DNA of 64,000 nucleotides from CAVSUZ01 sp963795415 (lineage in GTDB: Bacteria > Pseudomonadota > Alphaproteobacteria > Acetobacterales > Acetobacteraceae). The number at the start of each line of letters is the position of its first letter. Position 1 is the stretch's first letter. The stretch lies in NCBI GenBank assembly GCA_963795415.1, contig CAWCHQ010000001.1:682001-746000 (forward strand). Reading direction: 5' to 3'. The notes below the pieces were generated by a model. The model saw nothing but the letters and a program-made list of their open reading frames with translations. It had not been told where the DNA came from and made no database searches. Of this stretch, positions 35,301 to 43,319 are shown piece by piece. The translations under genes were made by a program, and so were the position numbers.

Positions 35301-37076
35301 CTACGCAGCGAGACGCTCGGGCTCCCCCGAATTAACCAGATAGGTCGTGTGCCCGCCCAGATGTAGCTCGAGCGTGGTGCCACCGGCCAAATTCATCGTT
35401 GGCAGGGCCAGCTCGGCGTTGCCATTGGTCCAGCGCCACATCGCTTTTGACGTGCGCTCAGCACGATGCCAACCATCTGCCAGAGATGGATGGTCTGAGG
35501 GTATTTCACGCACCTGGCTCCCGTTGCGCAGCACGATTTGCCCGAGAGCCACCCCAATCCGCCGCCAGTCATTACTGTGCCGGTTGATGTCGGTGGGCAT
35601 CCCTGACCGTGACAGAATCCGGACTGATTTCGTGCCGGCGGGAACGACAAACGTGTACCGATCTCCGGTCTGAGCAAGCGGGCGGCTCTCGTGACCATTG
35701 ACCAATATCCGAAGGTCGGGGTCCGAGGTGACGCGGGGTGCCTCTTTAGCATAGCCCAGGTTTTCCGCCCGAGCCGAGAGCTGCTGCCAGATCGGGTCTA
35801 CCTCCTCGGCTCTCAGTCGGAGCGGCGCGCACAACCGGCTACGCCACGGCAGTAGCTCATCCTCTGTCTGCAGCATCGGCACTAGATCGCTCACCGGCGC
35901 ATTTGCGAAAAAGCCTCGGTTGCCAGTATCGATATAAGTCTCGGCAGCAACCCCTTCAGCCAGCACCGCGTCATGACAGTCGAGCTCGATATGGAAGTAT
36001 CGGATCATGCTGACTGAATAATCCTGCACCACCGTCATGCCGTTGATCAGCAGCTTCGCCGGCACAAGCTCGCCTTCGATAAGCAGGCAATGATTGGGCG
36101 ATACGAGCAGGTCGCGCTTCGGCAGCCCGTCGCTCAATGCACCGCTTCGAATCCGGACTGGATAGAGACCTTCCGGGAAGGGGTGGCGGCTGAGGTCAAT
36201 CTGACGCTGCCCAAGCCAACGGACAGACTTCAGCTCGCGCGCTCCGTTGGCAGCGGTCCAAACCTGATCGCCTGTCTTCAGCGCCTCAATGGCGATAGAA
36301 CCCTGTTCCGCCGCGATCTGGGTACCCTCAAGGAAGCAAAGCGCGTCGAGTTCCAGGTATTTCGAGTGGATATGCAGCGGGTCTGTGACCGTGACAACGT
36401 TGGCGCCGATGCCGGCAGTACCCGCAGCGGTGCCGAAATTGTTGAATGCGTAGATCAGGGTCTTGGCACCACTGGACCGAATGCCGAATACGTCCAGCGT
36501 GCTACCGGTCAAAGTAGCGTCATAACCGCCAGAATATTGATTTGCGGCGTTCGTGAAAGCATTTCCCCCCATCAAGATCTCGTCTCCGCCCCCAAAATTC
36601 GTGACGGAGATATTCGTGGATCCGAAAACCGGCGGTGCGGAAAGAAACAGATCGGCCCCACCACCAAGAAAATCGAACGTACCAGTCCCAACGAGGTTTT
36701 TGGTCTCAAATACCGAATTGGCCGCGACATCCACCAGACCAAGGTTGGTGAAATTAGGCCCCAGGAACTCGGCCGTCTGGTCCAGATTAACCGTGCCATA
36801 GTTCGTGGTGCCCTGGGAACCAGCGTAAAGTGTGCTGCCGGGCGCAATTTCCAGCGTCGGCGCACTGGCGGCGTTCCCGATCGTGGAAACGGTGATCGAC
36901 AGGTTGCGAATATCGTCGTAAGAAACCTGCCCCGGACCTAGTGGAATCGTGACATTCGCCCCGCCCGGGATAGGCCGGTCGGGAACGCCGTTGACAATCC
37001 AGTTGCTCGGAGAGCTCCAGGCGAAGCTGTTGGTGCCGCTGATCGATGCGGAATACGTGAAGGTGGCGTTGGCCAT
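35301..37076 (-). CDS. Hint_2-domain protein with repetitive beta-rich N-terminal region
   Basis: This 591-residue protein begins with about 240 residues of Gly/Asn/Thr-rich, beta-solenoid-like sequence (TNYGTVNLDQTAEFLGPNF, GGGDEILMGGNAFTNAAN). A Hedgehog/intein (Hint_2) module follows: CFLEGTQIAAEQGSIAIEAL with the nucleophile Cys at about 248, GDQVWTANG-like turn, VRWLGQRQIDL, LLVSPNHCLLIEGELVPAKL and HDAVLAEGVAAETYIDTGN. The C-terminal 170 residues are typical of the same alphaproteobacterial family. No classical signal peptide is visible, so a non-Sec (for example type I) export is possible. The biological role is not known. A TTGACA lies about 66 bp upstream. Confidence 0.82.
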   Translation of the reverse strand: MANATFTYSASISGTNSFAWSSPSNWIVNGVPDRPIPGGANVTIPLGPGQVSYDDIRNLSITVSTIGNAASAPTLEIAPGSTLYAGSQGTTNYGTVNLDQTAEFLGPNFTNLGLVDVAANSVFETKNLVGTGTFDFLGGGADLFLSAPPVFGSTNISVTNFGGGDEILMGGNAFTNAANQYSGGYDATLTGSTLDVFGIRSSGAKTLIYAFNNFGTAAGTAGIGANVVTVTDPLHIHSKYLELDALCFLEGTQIAAEQGSIAIEALKTGDQVWTAANGARELKSVRWLGQRQIDLSRHPFPEGLYPVRIRSGALSDGLPKRDLLVSPNHCLLIEGELVPAKLLINGMTVVQDYSVSMIRYFHIELDCHDAVLAEGVAAETYIDTGNRGFFANAPVSDLVPMLQTEDELLPWRSRLCAPLRLRAEEVDPIWQQLSARAENLGYAKEAPRVTSDPDLRILVNGHESRPLAQTGDRYTFVVPAGTKSVRILSRSGMPTDINRHSNDWRRIGVALGQIVLRNGSQVREIPSDHPSLADGWHRAERTSKAMWRWTNGNAELALPTMNLAGGTTLELHLGGHTTYLVNSGEPERLAA

Positions 37077-37157
37077 CGAGTGCTCCCGGCTAATTTCCGG
37101 TCAATCCCGACCGTTGATGCCCCCCCGATAACGATTTGTCAACACATTCATTCCGAC

Positions 37158-38654
37158 TCAGGCCGCCGCACCTGCCCGCACATGCGGCTTGTCAGGATGC
37201 ACATATAAGGCAGCACGATCCGGCCTGGCTCGTGCGGGTGGCGGCAAAGGCAGTTCGTAGGCGACTGGCCGATTATGGTCCGCGATCAGCGCCCCCGGGT
37301 CATATACGCTGCTGAAGTGGAACATGTTTCGTAGAAAATTCGTCTGTCCCCGCAGCAGAAGCCGGGCGAAAACCGGGGCTGCTTCCCGCAACGTGTTCCA
37401 GCCAAGATGCTTCCGATTCAGGATTTGTTGCGTCATTGTTAGCTCACGATAGAAATCGCCAAGCGAAAGCGTCGTTGGCAGCACGCAATGTTGTATATCA
37501 AACAACCGGTAGTCCCGGGACGTCAGCTTGCGCAACTCAGTCACCCAGGTCTCCGTCCCCGGATACGGGGTGTTGACACTCAGGTTGACGACGTAGGGTA
37601 CCTCCAGACACCATTGTCTAACCGTCTCGAACCTCACACGGTCCCAGTCAGGATCAGCAATGAGGTTGATCGCAACATTTATCCCGAGTGATCGGGCATA
37701 ATCCAGCGCCTCAAAATTCCGGTCCAGTCCCACCCGCTTGCGGAATTTCTTCAGTCCTTCCTCGTCGATGGCTTCCAGTCCCAGGAACATCATCTTCAGC
37801 CCGAGCTTCCGCCATTCCCGGAATACTTCCTTGTTGCGCAATAACACGTCTGCCCGGGTCTCCAGGTAGTATTCCTTCTGGATGCCACGCCGCCTCAGTG
37901 CCTCTGCCACCGCCATGCCGTGGTCCGCCTTTACGAAGGCCACATCGTCAACGATAAAGACCCCAGGCTCCCGAATCGCGGCCATCTCGTCGGCAATCCG
38001 TTCGGGACTGCGCAGCCGGTACGACCGCCCGTAAAACGTCCAGGCGCTGCAGAACGCGCAATCCCACGGACATCCCCGCGAAAACTCGATCGAGGCAGCC
38101 GGGTCCAGCGTCCCGATGAAATACTTCCGCCGATGGCGCAGCAGATGCCGGGCCGGGGTCAAAGCGTCCAGATCATCAACAAAAACCGGCATCGGGCCTT
38201 CGCCAGAAGCCGACACCGCGCCAGGCACCATCGTGAAAGCCTGTCCGGTCTCAACGGCCGAAAGCAGCGCTGGAAGGATCGCCTCGCCCTCGCCCCTCAG
38301 GACGCAATCAATGGCCCCGTCCGCATGTTCCAGCATCGGCCCGGCCGTGAACGAAACCGAATGCCCACCTACGACGATAACGCAACCCGGCAGCAATCGC
38401 TTCGTAGCCTTCGCAAGATCAACGATCTCCGGGACATTGGCCAGATAGTTGCAAGAGAAAGCTATCACCTCGGGGCGCCACTTGCGCACCATCGAGAAAT
38501 AAGCGCGATGATCCTCCACCTGCAGATCCAGGATGCGGACAGCGTGCCCGGCCCGCTCCGCCGCCGCAGCGACTAGCTCCAGCCCCAACGGTTCCAGCCG
38601 GAGAAACACTTTCGTGTACATCAACGGACCCGGATGCACCGCCAACAACTTCAT
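37158..38654 (-). CDS. hpnR: Hopanoid C-3 methylase HpnR (B12-binding radical SAM)
   Basis: This 498-residue protein has an N-terminal cobalamin-binding-like domain (LLAVHPGPLMYTKVFLRLEPLG in part, VIVVGGHSVSF) and a radical SAM core with the 4Fe-4S motif CPWDCAFC at about residue 195, followed by FIVDDVAFVKADHGM. The whole sequence fits HpnR, which adds a methyl group at C-3 of bacteriohopanes and is known from acetic acid bacteria and methanotrophs. The other hpn genes are not in the window, so it is detached from the hopanoid cluster. A different B12-dependent methylase is the main alternative. Confidence 0.82.
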   Translation of the reverse strand: MKLLAVHPGPLMYTKVFLRLEPLGLELVAAAAERAGHAVRILDLQVEDHRAYFSMVRKWRPEVIAFSCNYLANVPEIVDLAKATKRLLPGCVIVVGGHSVSFTAGPMLEHADGAIDCVLRGEGEAILPALLSAVETGQAFTMVPGAVSASGEGPMPVFVDDLDALTPARHLLRHRRKYFIGTLDPAASIEFSRGCPWDCAFCSAWTFYGRSYRLRSPERIADEMAAIREPGVFIVDDVAFVKADHGMAVAEALRRRGIQKEYYLETRADVLLRNKEVFREWRKLGLKMMFLGLEAIDEEGLKKFRKRVGLDRNFEALDYARSLGINVAINLIADPDWDRVRFETVRQWCLEVPYVVNLSVNTPYPGTETWVTELRKLTSRDYRLFDIQHCVLPTTLSLGDFYRELTMTQQILNRKHLGWNTLREAAPVFARLLLRGQTNFLRNMFHFSSVYDPGALIADHNRPVAYELPLPPPARARPDRAALYVHPDKPHVRAGAAA

Positions 38655-38739
38655 CCGATACCCCTTGCTTTCGTCATCCCTTGAAAGATGCCCCGCTCCA
38701 GGACCGTCGGCGGAGATCTCGCAGGCTTGTGAACCTCTT

Positions 38740-39654
38740 TCAGGAGCCGAAGTTCAGCCGCAGGCCCGGCTCAGGCCATTCAACCACCCCCAGGCGCCCT
38801 GTCTCGGACAGAGTGAGGTAAACCGTCCGTCGTTCCGGCCCCCCAAAGCACAGATTCGTCGGATGTGTGTCCGGCATCTTCTCCTGCCTGACCATCTGTC
38901 CATCCGGGCTGATTACCACGACGCACCCGCTGACGAGGGTTGCAACGCAAACAGCGCCGTTGGCCTGCACCGCCAGGCTGTCGAACCGCTGATAGCCCGG
39001 CAGCCCCACCACCAGCCGCCCGCCATGAGGCGAAGGAAATCCGTGCTTTCGCACCCGCCCTGGAGCTTCGATCTCAAACGCCCATAGCCGCGCCGGTTCA
39101 GTGTCCGCCACATAGACAACCTGCTCGTCGGGGGAGAGCCCGACGCCATTCGCGCTCAAGATCGGATAGGCAGCCTCGACGATCCGCGACCCATCCGGCA
39201 GGGCGTAGTACAATCCGCCATGATCGCGCCGGCGATCGTAACGCTTGCCCAGGTCCGTGAACCAGAACCCGCCTTGCCGGTCGAATACCAGATCATTCGG
39301 AGCCGACAGTTTGTGTCCGCCACACTCCGTATAGAGTGTTCGGATCTCGCCTGTGTTCTGATCGATCCTCTGGATGGAGCCGCCGGAATAATCAGGCGCC
39401 GGACCGACAGCCATGAAATGGCCCGGCCGGTACAGCCCGCCTCCGTTGTTGCAGCAATACAGCGCCCCATCGGGGCCGATGGCCAGCCCGTTCGGGCCGC
39501 CCCCAGGACGAGCCAGCTCCCGCTTGGTCCCGTCTGGAGCCACGCGCCAGATGCAGCCGCGTTTGATGTCGGTCAGCACCACGGCGCCATCCGGCATAAC
39601 CACCGGACCTTCCGCGAAGCCGAACCCGTCGGCCAGAATGCTCACCTCGTTCAC
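38740..39654 (-). CDS. SMP-30/gluconolactonase family protein
   Basis: This 304-residue beta-propeller lactonase-like protein has FGFAEGPVVMPDGAVVLTDI with the metal-ligand Glu, GGPNGLAIGPDGALYCCNN, SAPNDLVFDRQGGFWFTDLG with Asn and Asp ligands, and ANGVGLSPDEQVVYVADTE. The GTG at 39654 is chosen for the strong AGGAGG site before it, and it overlaps the cmk stop by one base. Such enzymes hydrolyse sugar lactones; the substrate is unknown. Pairing with cmk looks incidental. Confidence 0.87.
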   Translation of the reverse strand: MNEVSILADGFGFAEGPVVMPDGAVVLTDIKRGCIWRVAPDGTKRELARPGGGPNGLAIGPDGALYCCNNGGGLYRPGHFMAVGPAPDYSGGSIQRIDQNTGEIRTLYTECGGHKLSAPNDLVFDRQGGFWFTDLGKRYDRRRDHGGLYYALPDGSRIVEAAYPILSANGVGLSPDEQVVYVADTEPARLWAFEIEAPGRVRKHGFPSPHGGRLVVGLPGYQRFDSLAVQANGAVCVATLVSGCVVVISPDGQMVRQEKMPDTHPTNLCFGGPERRTVYLTLSETGRLGVVEWPEPGLRLNFGS

Positions 39655-40298
39655 TACGCCCCTCCTGGCTGGAAACAACGCTCGCGGATCAGCTTCACTG
39701 CCGAGGCAAAAACCTCGTCCGCGGTTTGATCGGTCGTGTCCATAATCACCGCATCGGGCGCCGGACGAAGCGGGGCCGTCAGCCTCGCGGCATCCTGCGC
39801 ATCCCTCACCCGCATCTCCTCCTCAACCTGCTCCAACGTGCGTTCCACGCCCCGTGCCTGGAGCTCCAGCCACCGCCGTTCCGCCCGCGCCTGGAGGCTC
39901 GCGGTGACAAATAGTTTCACTGGAGCGTCGGGCAGAATAACGGTGCCGATATCCCGCCCGTCCAGCACCGCACCCGGTGTCGCAGAGGCGAAGGCCCGCT
40001 GAAAAGCCAGCAACCCTCGACGTACTCCGGGAAAGGCTGCCACCAATGATGATGCTGCATCCATCTCGGGGCCTCGGAGATCGTGGCGCCCCAGATCTGC
40101 AGGCGTCGCCTCCTGCGCCGCTGCTTCCGCCGCGCGCTCGTCGGAGGCGCTTGCGCCCGCGTCGAGCACACGGCGGGCGACGACACGGTAGAGCAATCCG
40201 GTGTCCAGATGCGGCAAGCCGAAATGCGCTGCAAGGCGCTTGGCAAGCGTGCCCTTGCCCGCTGCGGCCGGACCGTCAATCGCGATAGCGAATTGCAC
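39654..40298 (-). CDS. cmk: Cytidylate kinase Cmk
   Basis: This 214-residue (d)CMP kinase has the P-loop IDGPAAAGKGTLAKRLA, LDTGLLYRVVAR, the DGRDIGTVILPDAPVKLFVTA motif, and RWLELQARG with LID-like arginines further on (RVRDAQDAARLTAPL). It lies 2 bp downstream of aroA, the arrangement aroA-cmk being common in bacteria (often followed by rpsA, which is not here; the next gene is an SMP-30 lactonase). Length is normal. Confidence 0.95.
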   Translation of the reverse strand: MQFAIAIDGPAAAGKGTLAKRLAAHFGLPHLDTGLLYRVVARRVLDAGASASDERAAEAAAQEATPADLGRHDLRGPEMDAASSLVAAFPGVRRGLLAFQRAFASATPGAVLDGRDIGTVILPDAPVKLFVTASLQARAERRWLELQARGVERTLEQVEEEMRVRDAQDAARLTAPLRPAPDAVIMDTTDQTADEVFASAVKLIRERCFQPGGA

Positions 40299-40300
40299 CT

Positions 40301-41638
40301 TCAGTCAATCGCTCCACCAATGCTGTTCATCAGCGTCACAAATCCTGGGAAGCTGGTGTCAATAAAGGCGGCGTCATCCACCGCAACCGAGCGTTCGGCC
40401 GCCATCCCCAAAACTAAAGCACTCATTGCGATCCGGTGGTCCATGTGCGTGACGACCATGCCGCCGCCCTCCGGGGGATGCCCTGTGCCATGCACGATCA
40501 TATCGTCGCGCTCGATTTCTACGCGAACCCCGTTGGCCGCCAACATGGCAGCCGCCGCCGTCAGCCGGTCGCTCTCCTTCACGCGCAACTCTTTCAATCC
40601 TCCCATGCGCGTGCTGCCCTCGGCAAAGGCGGCAGCGACAGCCAGAATCGGATACTCATCGATCATGCTCGGCGCCCGGGTTGGCGGCACTTCCACGGCC
40701 CGCAACGGCCTGTGGCGCACGACAATATCCCCCACCGGTTCCCCGCCTTCGGCCCGGCGATTCTCCATCTGTATGTCCGCGCCCATCTCCCCCAGCGTCA
40801 CCAGCAACCCAGTGCGCAGCGGGTTCAGCCCCACTCCCTCGATCACCACGCGGGACCCCGGAACGAGCAGCGCTGCGACAAGCACAAAGGCTGCCGAAGA
40901 AGGATCGCCCGGCACAAACACGTCAGCCGCACGAAGCTCGGGCTGGCCGCGCAACTCGATAACCCGCCCGCTGCCCTGCACTTCAATCCTCACCTCGGCG
41001 CCGAAATGCCGCAGCATGTTTTCGCTGTGGTCGCGGGTGGCTTCTGCTTCCACGACTCTGGTCACGCCGCTTGCGTTCAGTCCGGCAAGCAGGACCGCTG
41101 ACTTCACCTGGGCGGACGGGACGGGCACCTTATAGTCGAGCGGCAAGGCGTCGCGCGCTCCCTCCACGGCCAGCGGCAAACGCCCACCGTCGCGAGAACG
41201 AAAAACCGCTCCGCAAGCCGAAAGCGGATCAATCACCCGTCGCATGGGGCGCCCCCGCAGGCTGGCATCGCCCGTCATCACTGCGAAGACCGGGTGACTG
41301 GCCAGAATGCCGCAGAGCAGGCGCGCAGCCGTGCCGGAGTTCCCCATGTCCAGCACGTCGCCAGGCTCGATCAGCCCACCGATACCCCGTCCCGCAACCA
41401 GCCAGGCACCCTCATCGCTTCGTTCCACCTCGGCCCCCAAGGCCCGCATCGCCGCGGCGGTCCGCAGCACGTCCTCCCCTTCAAGCAACCCGGTGATGTG
41501 CGTCTCCCCGACCGCGAGCGCTCCGAACATCAGTGCGCGGTGACTGATAGACTTGTCCCCTGGCACCCTGACCCGGCCGATCAGCCCTGCAGCAGCCCGG
41601 GTGGAACGCAAACTTTGGCTTGATCGGGAGATATCCAT
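40301..41638 (-). CDS. aroA: 3-phosphoshikimate 1-carboxyvinyltransferase AroA (EPSP synthase)
   Basis: This 445-residue enzyme transfers enolpyruvyl from PEP to shikimate-3-phosphate in aromatic amino acid synthesis. Motifs are RVPGDKSISHRALMFGALA near the N-terminus, LDMGNSGTAARLLCGIL, RGRPMRRVIDPL, the domain-joining LPLDYKVPVPSAQVKSAVLLAG in part, and KELRVKESDRL near the C-terminus. ATG 41638 gives the usual length; an extended reading to 42205 is shadow. The segment NSGTAARLL with Ala rather than Gly at the PEP-site position corresponding to glyphosate-tolerant class II enzymes deserves an alignment check. Confidence 0.94.
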   Translation of the reverse strand: MDISRSSQSLRSTRAAAGLIGRVRVPGDKSISHRALMFGALAVGETHITGLLEGEDVLRTAAAMRALGAEVERSDEGAWLVAGRGIGGLIEPGDVLDMGNSGTAARLLCGILASHPVFAVMTGDASLRGRPMRRVIDPLSACGAVFRSRDGGRLPLAVEGARDALPLDYKVPVPSAQVKSAVLLAGLNASGVTRVVEAEATRDHSENMLRHFGAEVRIEVQGSGRVIELRGQPELRAADVFVPGDPSSAAFVLVAALLVPGSRVVIEGVGLNPLRTGLLVTLGEMGADIQMENRRAEGGEPVGDIVVRHRPLRAVEVPPTRAPSMIDEYPILAVAAAFAEGSTRMGGLKELRVKESDRLTAAAAMLAANGVRVEIERDDMIVHGTGHPPEGGGMVVTHMDHRIAMSALVLGMAAERSVAVDDAAFIDTSFPGFVTLMNSIGGAID

Positions 41639-41722
41639 GCCATGCGGCTTAGCATGCAGTCCGGAAATTGACAGCGCCCCGGCCCGATGGCATGGGCCGC
41701 CGCTTCTCGCGCGAGGCTTCTG

Positions 41723-42061
41723 ATGGTGAGACCCGAACTCGGCAGCAAACGCGTATGCGTTGCCTGCGGAACCCGCTTTTACGACCTGGCCAAATCGCCT
41801 GCCATTTGCCCGAAATGCGGCACGGAGCAGCCGGTGGAGCAGCCCCGGATCCGGCGGCCCAGCGGCGGTGTGCCTGAGGAAAAGCGCCCGAAGAAGCCCG
41901 TCCCGGTCCCCGGCGTCGAGGAAGCCGACATCGAAGTGGAGGCCATCGAGGAAGAGGCGGAAGAGGACGTGCTCGAGGACACCGGCGATCTTGAGGATGA
42001 CGCCGATGCCATCGGCCCGGACATCGAGGTCGAAACCGACACCGACGAAACCGAGCGGTAG
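41723..42061 (+). CDS. TIGR02300 (FYDLN acid) family protein
   Basis: This 112-residue protein begins VRPELGSKRVCVACGTRFYDLAKSPAICPKCG: a zinc ribbon of two CxxC pairs around the FYDL motif that names the family. The rest is strongly acidic (EEADIEVEAIEEEAEEDVLED). ATG 41723 matches the family start; an in-frame ATG at 41687 is the alternative. Members are found across alphaproteobacteria and their function is unknown. It is divergent from aroA with an 84-bp gap likely to carry both promoters. Confidence 0.88.
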   Translation: MVRPELGSKRVCVACGTRFYDLAKSPAICPKCGTEQPVEQPRIRRPSGGVPEEKRPKKPVPVPGVEEADIEVEAIEEEAEEDVLEDTGDLEDDADAIGPDIEVETDTDETER

Positions 42062-42242
42062 AGCAGATCGCGCTTGACTGGAAACGCCGGGTTTCCCCCG
42101 CGTCCGGCCGAAGGTCGGCGCGAGGACAAGCCAGGAGCGCGTGAATCGCCGCACCGGGAGATCGCGTTCGCGGCATTCTCCGGCAGAGATGCCCAGGATG
42201 TCCAATAGTTTCGCGGGTGATGATCTGAGGACGCCTGGCGAG

Positions 42243-42271
42243 CTCGGCTTCTGCCGAGGGCCTTATTTTTT
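42243..42271 (+). terminator. Intrinsic terminator-like hairpin with T-run
   Basis: CTCGGC-TTCT-GCCGAG (42243-42258) is followed by GGCCTTATTTTTTG. It lies 182 bp after the TIGR02300 stop on the plus strand. No gene lies between them; the stretch 42062-42242 holds nothing I recognise. Confidence 0.55.
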
Positions 42272-42316
42272 GACCCCTCCCCCTGCCCCTCCCGCAAGGG
42301 AGTGGGTTTTGCTGGA
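42268..42316. repeat. Dispersed CT-rich repeat, copy 1
   Basis: The sequence TTTTGACCCCTCCCCCT is followed by a short variable part and then CCCGCAAGGGAGTGGGTTTTGCTGG. A second copy occurs at 50849-50900. Both copies lie just downstream of a minus-strand gene (DUF2218 here, DUF4130-UdgX there), with the same orientation relative to it. CCCTCCC/GGGAG-like pairing makes hairpins possible on the minus-strand transcript. Confidence 0.6.
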
Positions 42317-42333
42317 CCTCCGGCAGGCGTGGC

Positions 42334-42630
42334 CTATTCGGGGCGGGTCCAGTGTACCTCCGGCTCCTCGCGGAAGGCGAAGCGCCGGAGATGGCGGGCG
42401 ACAACGTCCTGCAGGGCGGCGAGAGAGGCTTCGTCATCCGCGGTGAGGTGCAAGACCAGAGTGTCCGGCGCGGCGTTGAGCTCGCAGACGCCCGATGAGA
42501 ATCGGATGGAACCGTTGTCGGGGGCGAGCGTGACCGGCAGCTTGTGCTGGAAGTGTTTGCACAGTTGCGCAAGATAGCGCTGTGGCGACGCGGTTGGGAC
42601 GCGTGCTTCGGATGAGGCGTTTGCGGTCAT
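42334..42630 (-). CDS. DUF2218 domain-containing protein
   Basis: This 98-residue protein is a single DUF2218 domain: YLAQLCKHFQHKLPVTLAP, SIRFSSGVCELNA and HLRRFAFREEPEVHWTRPE. DUF2218 proteins are commonly encoded beside PadR-type regulators and siderophore-interacting (ferric reductase) proteins, which suggests a link to iron or nickel handling, but no biochemical role is established. Its start codon directly follows the padR stop, so the two genes form one unit. A siderophore-interacting protein gene is not adjacent. Confidence 0.88.
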   Translation of the reverse strand: MTANASSEARVPTASPQRYLAQLCKHFQHKLPVTLAPDNGSIRFSSGVCELNAAPDTLVLHLTADDEASLAALQDVVARHLRRFAFREEPEVHWTRPE

Positions 42631-43194
42631 TCAGGCGTTCTCCACGGTGGTTGCCGCGGCTTCGATGGCGGTGGCCATGGCGTCGGCCTGGGCCTCGGAA
42701 AGGGGTGCGCCTGCCAGACGCCGGCGGAGCGCAATCTTCAGGCTTTCCATGGCGTGCCTGATCCGGCGCGGGGGTCCCTCGCTCTCGGCCCGGCCGGCCT
42801 CCTCCATGCGGGCGAGAAGGGCGTCGAGCGCCGGACGGTTTGCATCGAGGAAGGACCGGCCCTGCGCGGTGATCTCGTGCAGCTTTCGGGCGCTGTCGCC
42901 CGGGGCGCTGACGGTGACGTAGCCGAGTTCCTCGAGCAGGGTGAGGGTCGGGTAGATGACGCCGGGGCTGGGGCTGTAGGTGCCGGCGACGCGGTCCTCG
43001 ATCGCCTTGATGATCTCGTAGCCGTGGCGGGGCTTTTCGGCGATGAGCTGGAGGATGACGAGACGGAGGTCGCCGTGGGCGAAGAAGCGGCCAAGTCCTG
43101 ACCGGCCGCTGCCGTGGCCGTGGTGCCGGTCGTGTTCGCGGCGGGCGAAGCGGCGGTCGGCATCGGGGTGGGTGTGGAAGTGTCTGTGACGCAT
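42631..43194 (-). CDS. PadR-family regulator with His-rich N-terminus (YqjI-like)
   Basis: This 187-residue regulator has eight His in its first 28 residues (RHRHFHTHPD, HDRHHGHG). The PadR winged helix follows (FFAHGDLRLVILQLIAEKPRHGYEIIKAIE in part, SPSPGVIYPTLTLLEELGYV), and a C-terminal dimerisation helix region. A His-rich extension before a PadR domain is the arrangement of E. coli YqjI, a nickel-responsive repressor of a ferric reductase gene. Here it precedes DUF2218 on the same transcript. A perfect inverted repeat 17 bp upstream is the likely operator. Metal sensing is inferred. Confidence 0.85.
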   Translation of the reverse strand: MRHRHFHTHPDADRRFARREHDRHHGHGSGRSGLGRFFAHGDLRLVILQLIAEKPRHGYEIIKAIEDRVAGTYSPSPGVIYPTLTLLEELGYVTVSAPGDSARKLHEITAQGRSFLDANRPALDALLARMEEAGRAESEGPPRRIRHAMESLKIALRRRLAGAPLSEAQADAMATAIEAAATTVENA

Positions 43195-43210
43195 GTGGCC
43201 TCTTGGACGG

Positions 43211-43243
43211 TTTCGATATAACGAGAGTTTAGATATATCGAAA
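43211..43243 (-). promoter_or_regulatory. Perfect 10-bp inverted repeat, likely PadR operator
   Basis: TTTCGATATA (43211-43220) and TATATCGAAA (43234-43243) are exact reverse complements separated by 13 bp. The site lies 17-49 bp upstream of the padR ATG, where a core promoter would be, and is an AT-rich island in GC-rich DNA. It is the best candidate for autoregulation by the PadR protein. Confidence 0.65.
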
Positions 43244-43269
43244 TTGCGGACTTGCAAGGGCCCTCCCCC

Positions 43270-43311
43270 GGATCGCTGTGCGATCCGACCTCTCCCGGGA
43301 GCGGGAGAGGT
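43270..43311. terminator. Double hairpin downstream of malonyl-CoA decarboxylase
   Basis: Two perfect stems stand side by side: GGATCGC/GCGATCC (43270-43276, 43280-43286) and ACCTCTCCCG/CGGGAGAGGT (43288-43297, 43302-43311). They begin 8 bp after the stop of the minus-strand decarboxylase gene. The first stem is repeated exactly at 50737-50753, downstream of greB. Confidence 0.55.
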
Positions 43312-43319
43312 GATCTGGG

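Noticed and set aside
42062..42242. tRNA gene
   Set aside because: No cloverleaf or TTCGA-type T-loop could be placed in this gap or in the other intergenic gaps.
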